A stretch of DNA of 45,449 nucleotides from Tepidamorphus sp. (GCA_028280885.1 JANQKY010000092.1:1-45449), one strand, 5' to 3'. Positions 1 to 7,976 are shown, numbered from the stretch's first letter. Notes: a model not told the origin generated them from the sequence alone. Program-made: numbers and translations.

Positions 1-44
1 CCGACAAATACCGTTGTGGGAGAGCGGGCCGCTGCCTGTCCATC

Positions 45-391
45 GTCATCCCGGACGGCCGCCAGGCCGAGCCGGGATCGGGGAGCCACCGATCCATCAC
101 TTGAAAACATCAGCAGGCGCCCGGGCTCTCCGATCCCGGATATTCGCTGGCGCGAATTCCGGGATGACGAGGTAGAGGTGGGGACGCGCTCTCTTCGGCT
201 GTCATACCCGGACGTGTTCCGCTGCTGCCCGGTTCAGCGGGGACGGGGCTTTGGGTTTTGGCCTGCCCATCCCCTCGGCTGTCACCCCCGGACTTGTTCC
301 GGGCATCCATGAACACAGTCGCCGGCATCGGTGGTCACAGAGTGCCGGGACAAGCCCGGCAATGACCCCAGGGGGCAAGCCCGGCAATGAC
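45..391. repeat. cluster of intergenic palindromic repeats (GTCATNCCCGG type)
   Basis: The first 480 bases hold no convincing gene. I see at least six related elements. Two, at about 45-87 and (inverted) 124-168, begin with GTCATCCCGG and end with a GATCGG(G/A)GAGCC-like tail. Two shorter ones start GTCATACCCGG (201) and GTCACCCCCGG (281). Two inverted copies carry AAGCCCGGCAATGAC (about 342-366 and 371-391). Inverted pairs (45-87 with 124-168; 281-315 with 342-366) could form large hairpins. Elements of this form are dispersed intergenic repeats in many alphaproteobacteria; assignment to a named family would need a genome-wide comparison. Short ORFs across this block are judged spurious. Confidence 0.6.
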
Positions 392-616
392 ACGGAGGGG
401 GAATGGCGGGCGATACCGGACGCCGCTTCCGCTAAGGAAAACAGAGTTGATGGTTGAGTGAGTTCATATCCCGCCACTGTCGTTTGCCGAAAAAATCATG
501 TCCGACAAACGATTAATCGACGTCACGGAGATTAAACCGGACACCGGTGGGTCCGAAGCGGGTATAGAGCAAGGACACTCATCACCTGCTTGTCTAACGG
601 CTTTGGGGGCGGTTCG

Positions 617-1753
617 TTGAGCGAATATCAGTACTATGAATTCCAGGCGCTAGACCGGCTGCTCGGCGACGCCGACCGGGAGGCGCTGAGAGCGCTGTCG
701 GGCCGGGCGCGGATCACCGCGACCAGCTTCACCAATCACTATGAGTGGGGCGACTTCAAGGGCGATCCGCGGCGGCTCATGGAGCGCTGGTTCGACCTGC
801 ATCTCTATGTGGCCAACTGGGGCACGCGGCGTCTCATGATGCGGCTGCCGAAGCGGCTCGTCGAGCGGCGGCGGCTGACGGCCTTCCTGGGTGAGGTGGA
901 TTGGGTGACGGTCTGGGAGAAGGGCGAGCATCTGATCATCGACATGTGGCGAGAGAACGACGACGAGGCGTACGAGGATTGGGACGACGGCTCGGGCTGG
1001 CTCGACGCATTGGCGCCGCTTCGCGCTGAGGTCCTTTCGGGCGATCTCAGGCTGTTCTACCTGTTGTGGCTGACGGCGATCGAAGACGGCGTGCTTGAGG
1101 CGGGCGAGACCGAGCCGCTTGCCGGCCTGGGCCCGTTGACGGACGCGCTTGAGGCGGCGGCCGGGTTTTTCCGCATCGACCCGGATCTGGTTGAGGCCGC
1201 AGCGGAGCGTAGCGGGGATCTCGATCCTGCGGAGGATGTCGTGCGGGCGGTGGTCGCGGGCCTGTCGGATGCCGAAAGGACCGACCTGCTCATGCGCGTC
1301 GTCGACGGCGACCGGCATGTCGGGGCAGAGTTGAAGCGGGTCGCGCGGACCGGGCAAACCGGCTCCGGCGCAGCCCCGCGCACCGTCGACGACCTGATCG
1401 CCCGCGCCGAAGCCGTGGCGCGGGCGCGCGAGCGTGCGCAAGCGGCGCGGGAGGCCGAGGAGCGCAGGCGCGAGGAGGCGCTGGCGGAACGGATGTACCG
1501 CAAGCGTCTCGACGACGTGGCGCAGCGCGGCGCGGCGGTCTGGGCCGAGGTGGAGACGGAGATCGCCCGGCGCAATGCCGCGGGCTACGACCGCGCGGCG
1601 ATGCTGTTGTCCGACCTTGGGGCGATCGCTGCCGAGGACGGCACCGAGGCCGACTTCGCCCGCCGGCTCGCCGCGATCCGCGACCGCCATGCGCGCAAGC
1701 AGAAATTCCTCGAGCGCCTGAATGGTCTGGAGGAAGACCGAGGGGTCGGATAG
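617..1753 (+). CDS. uncharacterised protein with C-terminal Ala/Arg/Glu-rich coiled coil
   Basis: A 378-residue protein of unknown function. I place the start at the TTG at 617, preceded by GGGGGCGG, giving M-S-E-Y-Q-Y-Y-E-F as the N-terminus. A TTG at 590 in the same frame would add nine residues but is less well placed. The N-terminal 160 residues are rich in Trp, Tyr and acidic residues (SFTNHYEWGDFKGDP, LYVANWGTRRLMMRLP). I recall similar N-termini in hypothetical proteins of Actinobacteria and Proteobacteria, but no biochemical role. Roughly residues 255-360 are charged and alanine-rich with heptad-like spacing (ARARERAQAAREAEERRREE), suggesting a long helix or coiled coil. No signal peptide or membrane segment is visible. 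It stands alone, 57 bases before a small DUF6429-like gene on the same strand. Confidence 0.75.
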   Translation: MSEYQYYEFQALDRLLGDADREALRALSGRARITATSFTNHYEWGDFKGDPRRLMERWFDLHLYVANWGTRRLMMRLPKRLVERRRLTAFLGEVDWVTVWEKGEHLIIDMWRENDDEAYEDWDDGSGWLDALAPLRAEVLSGDLRLFYLLWLTAIEDGVLEAGETEPLAGLGPLTDALEAAAGFFRIDPDLVEAAAERSGDLDPAEDVVRAVVAGLSDAERTDLLMRVVDGDRHVGAELKRVARTGQTGSGAAPRTVDDLIARAEAVARARERAQAAREAEERRREEALAERMYRKRLDDVAQRGAAVWAEVETEIARRNAAGYDRAAMLLSDLGAIAAEDGTEADFARRLAAIRDRHARKQKFLERLNGLEEDRGVG

Positions 1754-1810
1754 TCTGGGCGGATCCCGGTCCTTGCGATCGGTACGGGGGTTTTATTCCG
1801 GAGCATCGAC

Positions 1811-2047
1811 ATGGACATCGACCATGACAAAATCGACGACGTCGTATTGGCCTTGTTCCAACTGACGCTGCATGATGGATGCAGAGCCTGGAAGACGTTC
1901 GACTGGGACGCGCTGGACCGGCTCCATCGCAGCGGGATGATCGAGGACCCGGTGAACAAGACGAAATCGGTGGTTCTGAGCCAAGAGGGCCTTGAGCGCA
2001 GCGAGGCGCTGTTTCGGGAGCTGTTCGTGCGGGCGGGATCGCAATGA
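1811..2047 (+). CDS. small DUF6429-like protein
   Basis: A 78-residue soluble protein. The sequence (MDIDHDKIDDVVLALFQLTL, then FDWDALDRLHRSGMI and KSVVLSQEGLERSEALF) matches my memory of the DUF6429 family: a short all-helical protein often found next to transposon remnants or alone in proteobacterial genomes. No function is established. The start is ATG at 1811, with GGAG about nine bases upstream. It ends 18 bases before the stop of the convergent LacI-family gene, so no room is left for a dedicated terminator. Domain recognition is from pattern memory; an HMM search would settle it. Confidence 0.75.
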   Translation: MDIDHDKIDDVVLALFQLTLHDGCRAWKTFDWDALDRLHRSGMIEDPVNKTKSVVLSQEGLERSEALFRELFVRAGSQ

Positions 2048-2065
2048 CGGCCGGGGACGCGGGCC

Positions 2066-3109
2066 CTATCTGGTGCTCTGCCGCCAGATGAGCTCGAAGC
2101 CGACATCGATCGTGTCCTGCGCCGTCTCGGCGCCGGCCAGGCGGTCGAGGATGAGCTGGCCGGCTAAGCGGCCGATCTCGTAGCGCCTGATCCGGACCGT
2201 GGTGAGCGGCGGATGCAGCATGGCGGTGATCTCCATGTCCTCAAAGCCGCAGATGGCCAGATCGTCGGGCACGCGAACGCCGTGTCGCTGGCATTCCAGG
2301 ATGCCCGCGACCGCAAGCAGGTCATTGGTGACGACCACCTCGACCTCGTCATGCTCGCGAATGAGTTCGCCGAAGGCGCGGGCGCCTTCCTTGTAGGAAA
2401 AGCCGGCCACTCTGTGCCAGCCCGGCTCCGTCCGCAGCTTCGCCTCCGCCATCGCATCCGCATATCCGGCATGGCGCCGCCTGACCCGGTCATTGGCTTC
2501 GAACGGGGCGGCGATGAAGCCGATGTTTCGATAGCCGCGCGCGATCAGCCCCCGTGTCAGCTGGTAGACGGCCTGGTAGTTGGAGAAGCCGACGCACATA
2601 TCGACGGGCTGCTTGTCGATTTCCAGAAGCTCGACCACCGGAACGCCGGCGCGCCTGAGCATGTCGACGGTCTGTTGCGTGTGGTCCTGGCCGATGAGCA
2701 CGATACCGGCCGGACGCTGGGCCAGCAGTTCGCCCAGCAGCGTCTCCTCCCGCTCCAGGCAATAGCCGCTGTTGGAAATGAGCAGGCGGTGGTTCCTGAC
2801 TTCCAGGGCATCGGAAAGGCCGGACAGAACGTCGGCGAAGATCGAGTGCGAGATCGTCGGAACGATGGCGGCGACGATGTTCGTGCGGTTCTCCGAAAGG
2901 CCCTTGGCGAGGAGATTGGGCACATAGCCCGTGCGCTCGATCACCTTCGATATCTTCGCGCGGGTCTTCTTGGCGACCTTTTCGGGTTCGTTGAAGTAGC
3001 GGGAAATCGTCTGAGGCGAGACACCGGACAGCCGGGAGACGTCGCGGATCTGCAGCGCGGAGCGGTTCTTGCGCTTCGTTCTCGCCGCTGGTTTCTTCTC
3101 GTCAGCTAT
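2066..3109 (-). CDS. LacI-family transcriptional regulator, apparent ATA start
   Basis: A LacI/GalR-type repressor of 347 residues if translation starts at the ATA codon 3109-3107. From that codon the frame encodes a textbook LacI helix-turn-helix (LQIRDVSRLSGVSPQTISRY, residues 19-38), a hinge (GYVPNLLAKGLS) and a periplasmic-binding-protein-like sensor domain (from about residue 75, IVAAIVPTISHSIFADVL). No ATG, GTG or TTG occurs in frame between the upstream stop at about 3121-3119 and the GTG at 2950, which lies after the helix-turn-helix. GGGAG lies nine bases before the ATA, exactly where a ribosome binding site should be, so ATA probably replaced ATG. The gene follows dctM by 32 bases. 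By sequence it resembles gluconate repressors (GntR of E. coli), and matching operators lie in front of dctP. It may be translated weakly or be a nascent pseudogene. Confidence 0.85.
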   Translation of the reverse strand: MADEKKPAARTKRKNRSALQIRDVSRLSGVSPQTISRYFNEPEKVAKKTRAKISKVIERTGYVPNLLAKGLSENRTNIVAAIVPTISHSIFADVLSGLSDALEVRNHRLLISNSGYCLEREETLLGELLAQRPAGIVLIGQDHTQQTVDMLRRAGVPVVELLEIDKQPVDMCVGFSNYQAVYQLTRGLIARGYRNIGFIAAPFEANDRVRRRHAGYADAMAEAKLRTEPGWHRVAGFSYKEGARAFGELIREHDEVEVVVTNDLLAVAGILECQRHGVRVPDDLAICGFEDMEITAMLHPPLTTVRIRRYEIGRLAGQLILDRLAGAETAQDTIDVGFELIWRQSTR

Positions 3110-3141
3110 CGTCCGCTACTCCCGCCCCATTAAAACGACCG

Positions 3142-4446
3142 TCAAGGTGAGGGACCGTAGACCATATCGGGAAGAAACAAAACGACCTCGGGGAAAATGG
3201 CAAGGGCCAGGATCAGGAAGACGAAGACGAACAGAAACGGAATGACGGCAACGGAGATCTGCTCGACGCCGAGCCCGGTCAGCCTCGCTGCGACGAACAG
3301 ATTGACCCCCACGGGCGGCGTCAGGAAACCGATCTCGCAGGCCAGGACGAGGATGACGCCGAAGACGATCGGGTCGACGCCGAGCGGCATCACGATGGGC
3401 AGCAGCAGCGGCGTGAACAGGATGATCTGGGCGATCGATTCCAGGAACATCCCGGTCACCACCAGGACCACCGTGATGATGAGTATGGTCAGCACCGCGC
3501 TGTCTCCGGCACCGCCCAGAAGCCCGCCGAGCATTTCGGGTATCTGCATGATGCTGATCAGCTGCCCGAAGGCCTTGGCGGGCCCGAGGATGATCACGAC
3601 GGTGCCCGAAATGAGCGCCGTCGTCTTCAGGCAATGGAGCAGGTCCACGAGCTTGAGATCGCGGTATATGGCAAAGCCCACGAGCAGCGAATAGGCAACC
3701 GCGACTGCGGCCGCCTCGGTCGTGGTGAAGACGCCGGTGTAGATGCCGCCGAGGATCAGGACGGGTGCCGCCAGCGCCCATTTGGCCTCCCAGACGGCCT
3801 GGACGACACGGCGCCAGTCGAAGGGGTCGTCGCTGCCGCCATAGCCGCGACGGCGCGCGATCAGCCAGACCGTCAGCATCATAAGCAGGCTTGCCGCGAT
3901 ACCGGGCACGATGCCGGCCAGGAACAGGCGCGGGATCGAGTTCTCGGAGACGATGCCGTAGATGATCATCAGGTTGGAGGGCGGGATCAGGCTGCCGAGC
4001 GCGCCGCCCGAGGCGACGACGGCGCCGCCGAAGGCCGGCGAATAGGACTGCCGCATCATCGCCGGCAGCGTGACCGCGCCGATCGCCGCCGTCGTTGCCG
4101 GCGCGGATCCCGACAGCGCGGCAAAGAAGGTGCAGCCGACGATGGCCACGAGACCCAGGCTGCCCCGGTAGCGGCCGACGAGCGCCTGCGCCACGTTGAC
4201 GAGGCGAAGCGCCATGCCGGCCTTTTCCATCAGCGCGCCGGCCAGGACGAAGAGCGGGATGGTCATCAGCGGAATGCCCTCGAGCGCGTCATACATGCTC
4301 TGGGCGATGAAGATCATCGGCAGGTCGACCAGCCAGATGCCGACCACGCAGGCAAGGGCGACGGCGATGGGGATCGGCACGCCCAGCGCGATCGCGCCGA
4401 ACAGCGACGACAGCATGATCACCGCGTCAATCACGGGGTCAGCCAC
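3142..4446 (-). CDS. dctM: TRAP transporter large permease (DctM)
   Basis: A 434-residue inner-membrane protein of about 12 hydrophobic segments, the Na+-coupled transport subunit of a tripartite ATP-independent periplasmic (TRAP) system. Hallmarks include PLFVLAGALMEKAGMA, the Gly/Ala-rich stretch GCTFFAALSGSAPATTAAIG, GSLIPPSNLMIIYG and, near the end, EIGFLTPPVGVNLFVAA. Length and order fit DctM subunits. The start is GTG at 4446, overlapping the end of dctQ by eight bases, so the two are translationally coupled. The operon order is dctP-dctQ-dctM-lacI, all leftward. The cargo cannot be read from this subunit; TRAP systems mostly carry carboxylates and sugar acids. Confidence 0.95.
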   Translation of the reverse strand: MADPVIDAVIMLSSLFGAIALGVPIPIAVALACVVGIWLVDLPMIFIAQSMYDALEGIPLMTIPLFVLAGALMEKAGMALRLVNVAQALVGRYRGSLGLVAIVGCTFFAALSGSAPATTAAIGAVTLPAMMRQSYSPAFGGAVVASGGALGSLIPPSNLMIIYGIVSENSIPRLFLAGIVPGIAASLLMMLTVWLIARRRGYGGSDDPFDWRRVVQAVWEAKWALAAPVLILGGIYTGVFTTTEAAAVAVAYSLLVGFAIYRDLKLVDLLHCLKTTALISGTVVIILGPAKAFGQLISIMQIPEMLGGLLGGAGDSAVLTILIITVVLVVTGMFLESIAQIILFTPLLLPIVMPLGVDPIVFGVILVLACEIGFLTPPVGVNLFVAARLTGLGVEQISVAVIPFLFVFVFLILALAIFPEVVLFLPDMVYGPSP

Positions 4447-4981
4447 GGGTGTCCTCCCCGCGGGAGAGGGCGCCGCGCAGGGCGGGCAGCGGCGGTTCGC
4501 CCAGGGCGAACCAGCGGTAGTAGACCTGGACCAGGCGCCCGGCCATCAAGGCAAGTCCGAGCGGCACGATCAGATAGGGCCATTTCTGCGAGATGCCGAG
4601 GGCCGGCGAGATATAGGGCTGTTCCCAGAAGGAGACGACGAGAAGCGTGCCCTGCCAGGCGATCAGGACGGCCACGGCGAACCACAACAGGTCGCTGAGG
4701 ATGAAAAGGCAGGCGGATATCCGGCCGCCGAAGGCCAGGATGCCGTTGAGGACACGGATGTGGGCGCGTTCGCGCACCGCGAGCGCGCCGCCCGCATAGA
4801 CCGACCAGACCATGCAGTAGACGGCGATCTCGTCGGTCCAGGACAGCGGATTGGAGAACACGTAGCGCATGATCACCTGGACGAAGATCATGCAGCCCAT
4901 CAGCGCGATCAAAACCGCGCAGACGATTTCCTCGAACCATCTGTCCAGCAGCTTGAGCAACGAAGCAGGATCACCGACCAC
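4439..4981 (-). CDS. dctQ: TRAP transporter small permease (DctQ)
   Basis: A membrane protein with four predicted transmembrane segments, the small subunit that joins DctM and helps dock the binding protein. The core KLLDRWFEEIVCAVLIALMG, followed by FVQVIMRYVFSNPLSWTDEI and a Trp/Pro-rich last helix, is typical. I favour the GTG at 4981 (VVGDPASLLKLL; 180 residues) because GGAAGG lies eight bases upstream. An ATG at 5044 would add 21 Arg/Pro-rich residues with no family precedent. The 3' end overlaps dctM by eight bases. The gap to dctP holds a strong hairpin. Confidence 0.93.
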   Translation of the reverse strand: MVGDPASLLKLLDRWFEEIVCAVLIALMGCMIFVQVIMRYVFSNPLSWTDEIAVYCMVWSVYAGGALAVRERAHIRVLNGILAFGGRISACLFILSDLLWFAVAVLIAWQGTLLVVSFWEQPYISPALGISQKWPYLIVPLGLALMAGRLVQVYYRWFALGEPPLPALRGALSRGEDTRG

Positions 4982-5087
4982 CGAAGGGTCCTTCCGTCTT
5001 GGCCGTCTTGGCCGGGCATGGCCGATGCGCCCGGCCCCGAACATCCCGCACCGGCGGTGTCGCGCGACCGTGAGGACTGTCCCGAAC

Positions 5088-5113
5088 GCCTGCCCGGCCT
5101 ATGCCGGGCAGGC
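5088..5113 (-). terminator. dctP-dctQ intercistronic stem-loop
   Basis: An 11-bp perfect stem (5088-5098 pairing with 5103-5113, GCCTGCCCGGC arms) with a CTAT loop lies nine bases after the dctP stop. No U-tract follows, so it is probably a 3' stabiliser or partial attenuator rather than a full terminator. Binding proteins of transporters are usually needed in excess over the membrane subunits, and such hairpins often set that ratio. Confidence 0.65.
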
Positions 5114-5121
5114 GCCGGGCG

Positions 5122-6153
5122 TTAGTCGTTGGCGGCGGCCTTGATGGCCTCCAGGTAGTCGCCATAGGGCGCGCCGCGCTCGGCCACGAAGGCATCCTGC
5201 ACGGTCTGCGCCGCCGCGATGAACGGCGCCTTGTCCGGGCTGGTGAACATGACGCCGAGTTCCTTCAGTTCGGCGGCGAGCGCGGCCTCGCTGTCGCGGA
5301 CGTTCTTCCGCCCGGCAAGGGAAGCCTCGTGGCCGGCCTCGCGCACCACATCCTGCAACTGTGGCGTCAGCTTCTGCATGAACTTGTCGGAGACCAGGAA
5401 CGGCGACGTCAGGGCGAAGTGCTCGGTCACCGCGTAGTGCTTGGTGATCTCGAAGAACTTGGCCGCCTTCATCCAGTAGACGCCCGAGTCGCCGCCATCG
5501 ACGATGCCGGTCTGCGTCGCGGTGAAGGTTTCCGACCAGGCGATCGGCGTCGGTTCGGCGCCGAAGGCCTTGTAGGTGTCGATCATCACCTGGTTCTTCG
5601 GCACGCGATAGCGCAGGCCGGCAACCTCGTCGATCGAGGTGATGGGCCGCTTGGAGTTGTAGATGTTGCGGAACGAGATGTCGGCGATCGAGATCAGATG
5701 GACACCGGTCTGCTCGAGCATTTCCTCGGCGATCCGCGCGCCGATCTCGCCGTCCACCACCTTTTCGGCGTGCTCGTAGCTCTGGAAGATGTAGGGCAGC
5801 ACGAACAGATCGATCAGCGGGAAGAACGGACCCGCGTTGTTCTGGGCGATGATCGCGCCGTCGAGCGTGCCCAGCTGCAGCTTTTTGAACATTTCCTGCT
5901 CGCCGCCCATCTTGAAGCAGCAGAACAACTGCACCTCGATCTCGCCGCCCGAGCGCGCCTCGACAAGGTCCTTGAACGTGTTGGCGGCCACCGCGTAGGG
6001 CGCATCCTCCGACCCGGCCCAGGCGAGCCGCATGGTCGTCTTGGCCTCGGCGCCGGTCAGCGTCGCCAGCGCCAGCACGACGGTGAGCATCACCGTTGCG
6101 GCGAGCGCGCGCAGGCCAGCCTCGGATCGTCCCGAAAGATACTTATTTTTCAT
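5122..6153 (-). CDS. dctP: TRAP transporter substrate-binding protein (DctP family)
   Basis: A periplasmic solute receptor of 343 residues that hands its ligand to DctQM. I choose ATG 6153 (MKNKYLSGRSEAG), which has GGGGGAAG just upstream, over an ATG at 6192 that would lie in the operator. The N-terminus is a signal peptide: basic residues, then a hydrophobic stretch (residues 15-32), then ...TGAEAK with likely cleavage after AEA. Family features are LGTLDGAIIAQNNAG, the ligand-carboxylate arginine region LRYRVPKNQV, and ETFTATQTGIVDGGDSG. An unusual adjacent Cys pair (LFCCFKMGGEQEM) occurs where most homologs have a Pro/Gly turn. Ligand unknown. Regulation is probably by the LacI-family protein through the two operators at 6194-6226. 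Confidence 0.93.
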   Translation of the reverse strand: MKNKYLSGRSEAGLRALAATVMLTVVLALATLTGAEAKTTMRLAWAGSEDAPYAVAANTFKDLVEARSGGEIEVQLFCCFKMGGEQEMFKKLQLGTLDGAIIAQNNAGPFFPLIDLFVLPYIFQSYEHAEKVVDGEIGARIAEEMLEQTGVHLISIADISFRNIYNSKRPITSIDEVAGLRYRVPKNQVMIDTYKAFGAEPTPIAWSETFTATQTGIVDGGDSGVYWMKAAKFFEITKHYAVTEHFALTSPFLVSDKFMQKLTPQLQDVVREAGHEASLAGRKNVRDSEAALAAELKELGVMFTSPDKAPFIAAAQTVQDAFVAERGAPYGDYLEAIKAAAND

Positions 6154-6193
6154 CACTTCCCCCGTTTTTCCTTCATTTCGAATGGCTTGCATT

Positions 6194-6226
6194 ATGGCAC
6201 CGGTAACATTATGATACCGGTCTCAT
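6194..6226. promoter_or_regulatory. tandem LacI/GntR-type operators upstream of dctP
   Basis: Two 16-bp imperfect palindromes lie one base apart: ATGGCACCGGTAACAT (6194-6209) and ATGATACCGGTCTCAT (6211-6226). Both match the known consensus of the E. coli gluconate repressors GntR/IdnR (ATGTTACCGGTAACAT), with the central ACCGGT intact. They lie 41-73 bases upstream of the dctP start. The LacI-family protein encoded at the end of this operon is the obvious candidate ligand. The other face of the region leads to the M81 gene, so both could be controlled. Confidence 0.8.
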
Positions 6227-6289
6227 TCGAGTGATGCAAGCGCTTTCTGGCGCGTCCGCAAACAGGGTCGGGGCTTGGTTGAGGTGAGA

Positions 6290-6467
6290 CTCGGCGGGGG
6301 TGGGGCGTTGGCAGGGGGCAGGGCGCTGGCTGGGCCGGGGACCAGGCAGGCCCGCGGCCCGGCGGCCCGGCGGCCCGGCGGGTCGGGATTTGGCAGGGAT
6401 TGCGATTTGACGGGGATTAGGCCTTGACGGGGGTGGACTTGGCGGGGGTTTGGACTTGACGGACGAC
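6290..6467 (+). repeat. G-rich tract with tandem short repeats before the M81 gene
   Basis: The + strand is strikingly G-rich from about 6290. It includes three perfect 8-bp copies of GGCCCGGC (6356-6379). These are followed by about five degenerate 13-17-base units of form TTGRCGGGGRTT (beginning near 6390, 6406, 6423, 6438 and 6455). The last units run into the start region of the M81 gene, so Shine-Dalgarno-like GGGGG runs and TTG codons recur. G-quadruplex formation is conceivable. Nothing else is recognisable between 6227 and 6449. Confidence 0.6.
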
Positions 6468-7976
6468 CGGACACGTATCGCGATCGGCGCCGTGCTGTTC
6501 GAAGGCAACAGCTTTTCCGCCGTCAGGGCGGACCTGGAGACCTTCAAGCGCGGCTATCTGGTGACCGGATCGGATGTGATCGGCGGGCTCGAGCACAGCG
6601 CCACCGAGATGGCCGGCGCCATATCCGCCTGCCGGGCCGCCGGCGCGGAGATCGTTCCCACCCTGGCGACCCATGGCGGCGCCGGCGGGCGGGTGTCGGC
6701 AGCCGCCTTCGACACGTTGAAGGCAGGGCTGTTAGGCAGGCTGCGCGACGCGCTTCCCGTCGACGGCATCTATCTGGCCCTGCACGGGGCGATGCTGTGC
6801 GACGACGCCGACGACCCGGAAGGCGATTTGCTCGCCGCCGTGCGCCGGATCGCCGGCAGCGTTCCCGTCGTCGTCAGTTGCGACCTGCACGCCCATGTGA
6901 CGGCGCGCATGCTGGACAACGCCACCGCGCTCATCGGCTATCAGCACTATCCTCACGAGGACACGTTCGAGACCGGCCAGCGCGCGATCGACCTGCTCCT
7001 GCGTACCATCGACGGCGCGGTCCGGCCCGTCATGGCGATGCGGAAGCTGGCGGCGATCTTTCCGCCGGTCGCTTGCGGCACGATGGTGCCGGGACCGATG
7101 CGCGACCTCTATCACGACTGCCGCGCCATCGAAGCGCGCGGCGAGGCGCTGTCGGCGAGCTATTTTCCCGTACAGGCGTGGCTGGACCTGCAAGCGGCCG
7201 GCACGGCCGCGGTGGTCGTCACGGACGGGGATGGCGCGGCGGCGCAGGCGCTGGCGGAGCGGCTCGTCGGGCGGATCTGGGCGGGCCGCCACGACATCGC
7301 CGTGCCGCTTGTCAGCCCGGCCGATGCGTTTTCGGCCGGGCTGAGCACGGATGACGCGCCGATCGTTCTGTGCGAATGCGCCGACGCGCCGGGCGCCGGG
7401 GCGGCGGGCGACAGCGCGGCGCTACTGCGGGCCCACACGGTCGCGGCGCCGCGGTCCCCAATGGCGATGACCATCGTCGATCCGCAGGTCGTCATCCAGG
7501 GGCGCGAGAGCGGGATCGGCGGCTGTGTGAGCGGCGTCATCGGGCATGCGATCGATCCGGCCTTCGGCGCGCCCGTGCGCTATCGCGGAACGGTCAGGAC
7601 CATCATCGACGGAACGTTCGATTATCGCGGCGGCCTGTTCGGCGGCGTTCGCGCCGACATGGGCCCCTCCATCGTCCTGCGGATCGGTGAGGCCGATGTG
7701 CTCGTGACGAGCAAGTCGTTCTACGAACATCACGACGAGCATTTCATCGCGGCCGGCATCGACGTGCGGGCGCAGAAGTTCATCGTGGTGAAGAACCACA
7801 TGAACTTCAGGAACGGCTATGCCTGGGCCCCGAGGATGATCGTCGTGGACACCGCCGGCGCGGCGTCCGCCAATCTTCGCGACCTTCCCTGGACCGCGCG
7901 CGATCGGCGGTGCTTTCCCTTCGAGGACAGCCCGGAGCCTTATGGTCTGGAGACATGGCCCGCCGGTGAGGGTTAG
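6450..7976 (+). CDS. M81-family metallopeptidase (MlrC-like)
   Basis: A 508-residue protein of the M81/MlrC family (DUF1485 followed by MlrC C-terminal domain). MlrC was first described in microcystin degradation, but most members are catabolic neighbours of unknown substrate. Visible hallmarks are IAIGAVLFEGNSF, ATHGGAGGRVSA, LALHGAM, the metal-ligand stretch CDLHAHVTARM followed by YQHYPHEDTFETG, and DPQVVIQGRESGIGGCVSG in the C-terminal domain. The start is a TTG, at 6450 or 6456; an in-frame TGA at 6408-6410 rules out earlier ones. It is divergent from the TRAP operon and converges on nagA, overlapping its stop codon by four bases. A role in hydrolysing the TRAP cargo is plausible but unproven. 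Confidence 0.88.
   Translation: MDLTDDRTRIAIGAVLFEGNSFSAVRADLETFKRGYLVTGSDVIGGLEHSATEMAGAISACRAAGAEIVPTLATHGGAGGRVSAAAFDTLKAGLLGRLRDALPVDGIYLALHGAMLCDDADDPEGDLLAAVRRIAGSVPVVVSCDLHAHVTARMLDNATALIGYQHYPHEDTFETGQRAIDLLLRTIDGAVRPVMAMRKLAAIFPPVACGTMVPGPMRDLYHDCRAIEARGEALSASYFPVQAWLDLQAAGTAAVVVTDGDGAAAQALAERLVGRIWAGRHDIAVPLVSPADAFSAGLSTDDAPIVLCECADAPGAGAAGDSAALLRAHTVAAPRSPMAMTIVDPQVVIQGRESGIGGCVSGVIGHAIDPAFGAPVRYRGTVRTIIDGTFDYRGGLFGGVRADMGPSIVLRIGEADVLVTSKSFYEHHDEHFIAAGIDVRAQKFIVVKNHMNFRNGYAWAPRMIVVDTAGAASANLRDLPWTARDRRCFPFEDSPEPYGLETWPAGEG

Noticed and set aside
495..510. ATGTCCGACAAAC resembles the TTTGTCCGGACAAA operator
   Set aside because: One central base is missing, which breaks the symmetry and half-site spacing, and the nearby gene is unrelated to the CoA-ester locus.
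6361..6449. Upstream TTG codons as starts of the M81 gene
   Set aside because: An in-frame TGA at 6408-6410 separates them from the coding region; only TTG 6450 and 6456 remain.
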